Shown here one piece after another: positions 42,981 through 43,187 of a stretch of DNA of 43,187 nt (within the stretch, counting starts at the first letter, position 1; every line of letters begins with the position of its first letter). A model generated the notes under the pieces. It did not search any database and was not told the DNA's origin. It worked only from the letters and a program-made list of their open reading frames with translations. The position numbers and the translations under genes are program-made. Source of the DNA: an uncultured Bacteroidales bacterium (GTDB lineage Bacteria; Bacteroidota; Bacteroidia; Bacteroidales; UBA932). The stretch covers positions 1 through 43,187 of the forward strand of contig CALVDQ010000021.1 of the NCBI GenBank assembly GCA_944326325.1, in the 5' to 3' direction.

Positions 42981-43187
42981 GGCGGGACGATCTGCCGCTA
43001 TTGCGAAAAAATAGAGGAAAGTCCGGACAGCACAGGGCACCCCGCTGCGGAAAGCGCAGACAGGAGCAATCTTGCGGATACCGTAACAGAAAACAACCGC
43101 ACCCTCGTGGTGCAAGGGTGAAAACGCGAGGCAAGAGCTCACGACGGAGTATGGCGACATGCTCCGGGTACGGTCCCGGGGGCTGCA
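42981..43187 (+). ncRNA. rnpB: RNase P RNA, truncated by the window end
   Basis: RNA subunit of ribonuclease P, which removes 5' leaders from tRNA precursors. The universal core GAGGAAAGUCCGGAC (P4 5' strand region, from 43014), ACAGAAAACAACCGC (from about 43087) and GCAAGAGCUCAC (from 43131) are present in order and at type-A spacing. The 5' end is placed at GGCGGG (42981), eight bases after the preceding stop. The 3' part, including the second P4 strand, lies beyond the window. No consensus promoter is visible immediately upstream. Confidence 0.93.

Overview
The window is chromosomal DNA from a member of the Bacteroidota, most likely an anaerobic gut-type Bacteroidales. The evidence is the promoter grammar (TTTG, 19 bases, then TAnnTTTG) found repeatedly, weak ribosome binding sites, and gene families typical of the group: class III fructose-bisphosphatase, a DUF349 protein beside yidC, a TolC/adaptor/MacB operon with a LytTR regulator, rubrerythrin, GH3 beta-glucosidase and hexameric GdhA. 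G+C is around one half. Genus cannot be fixed from the sequence; the Rikenellaceae/Cryptobacteroides area is a guess.

Layout. 1-5.7 kb: mnmE (minus) with an unusual insert in its GTPase domain, divergent from a plus-strand run of a deoxynucleoside kinase, a TPR-like protein, an NlpE-like lipoprotein, a small charged protein and a membrane protein; then a minus-strand flavodoxin/ferredoxin. 5.7-12 kb: gdhA, the decayed end of a transporter, a GH3 beta-glucosidase, a small membrane protein and a sugar O-acetyltransferase, then a gene-free stretch with a probable small RNA and a minus-strand tRNA-Cys. 12-15.4 kb: a tightly overlapping minus operon (lipoprotein, 3'-5' exonuclease, RlmI-like methyltransferase). 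15.5-22.8 kb: an aminotransferase, then a tripartite efflux operon preceded by a chimera of a TolC fragment and the DNA-binding half of a LytTR response regulator. 22.8-30.8 kb: a small hydrolase, C1 peptidase, pssA, rubrerythrin, an MFS transporter, gapdh, surE and lpxB. 30.8-37.2 kb: a minus operon DUF349-yidC-yggS-fbp. 37.3-43.2 kb: trmD; a second probable small transcript with an 18-codon leucine-rich reading frame and attenuator-like folding; pyrG with glutaminyl cyclase; a steroid 5-alpha-reductase-like protein next to an Old Yellow Enzyme; and the 5' part of rnpB, cut by the window edge.

Most of the window is housekeeping: tRNA and rRNA modification (MnmE, TrmD, RlmI-like, RNase P), envelope biogenesis (LpxB, YidC, PssA), central carbon and nitrogen metabolism (GAPDH, Fbp, GdhA) and oxidative stress (rubrerythrin). 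The parts most worth a second look are the in-frame TolC-LytTR chimera, the two promoter-plus-terminator units with no conventional gene, the adjacent 5-alpha-reductase-like/OYE pair, and the AT-rich insert in MnmE. No CRISPR array, transposase, integrase or complete mobile element is visible.
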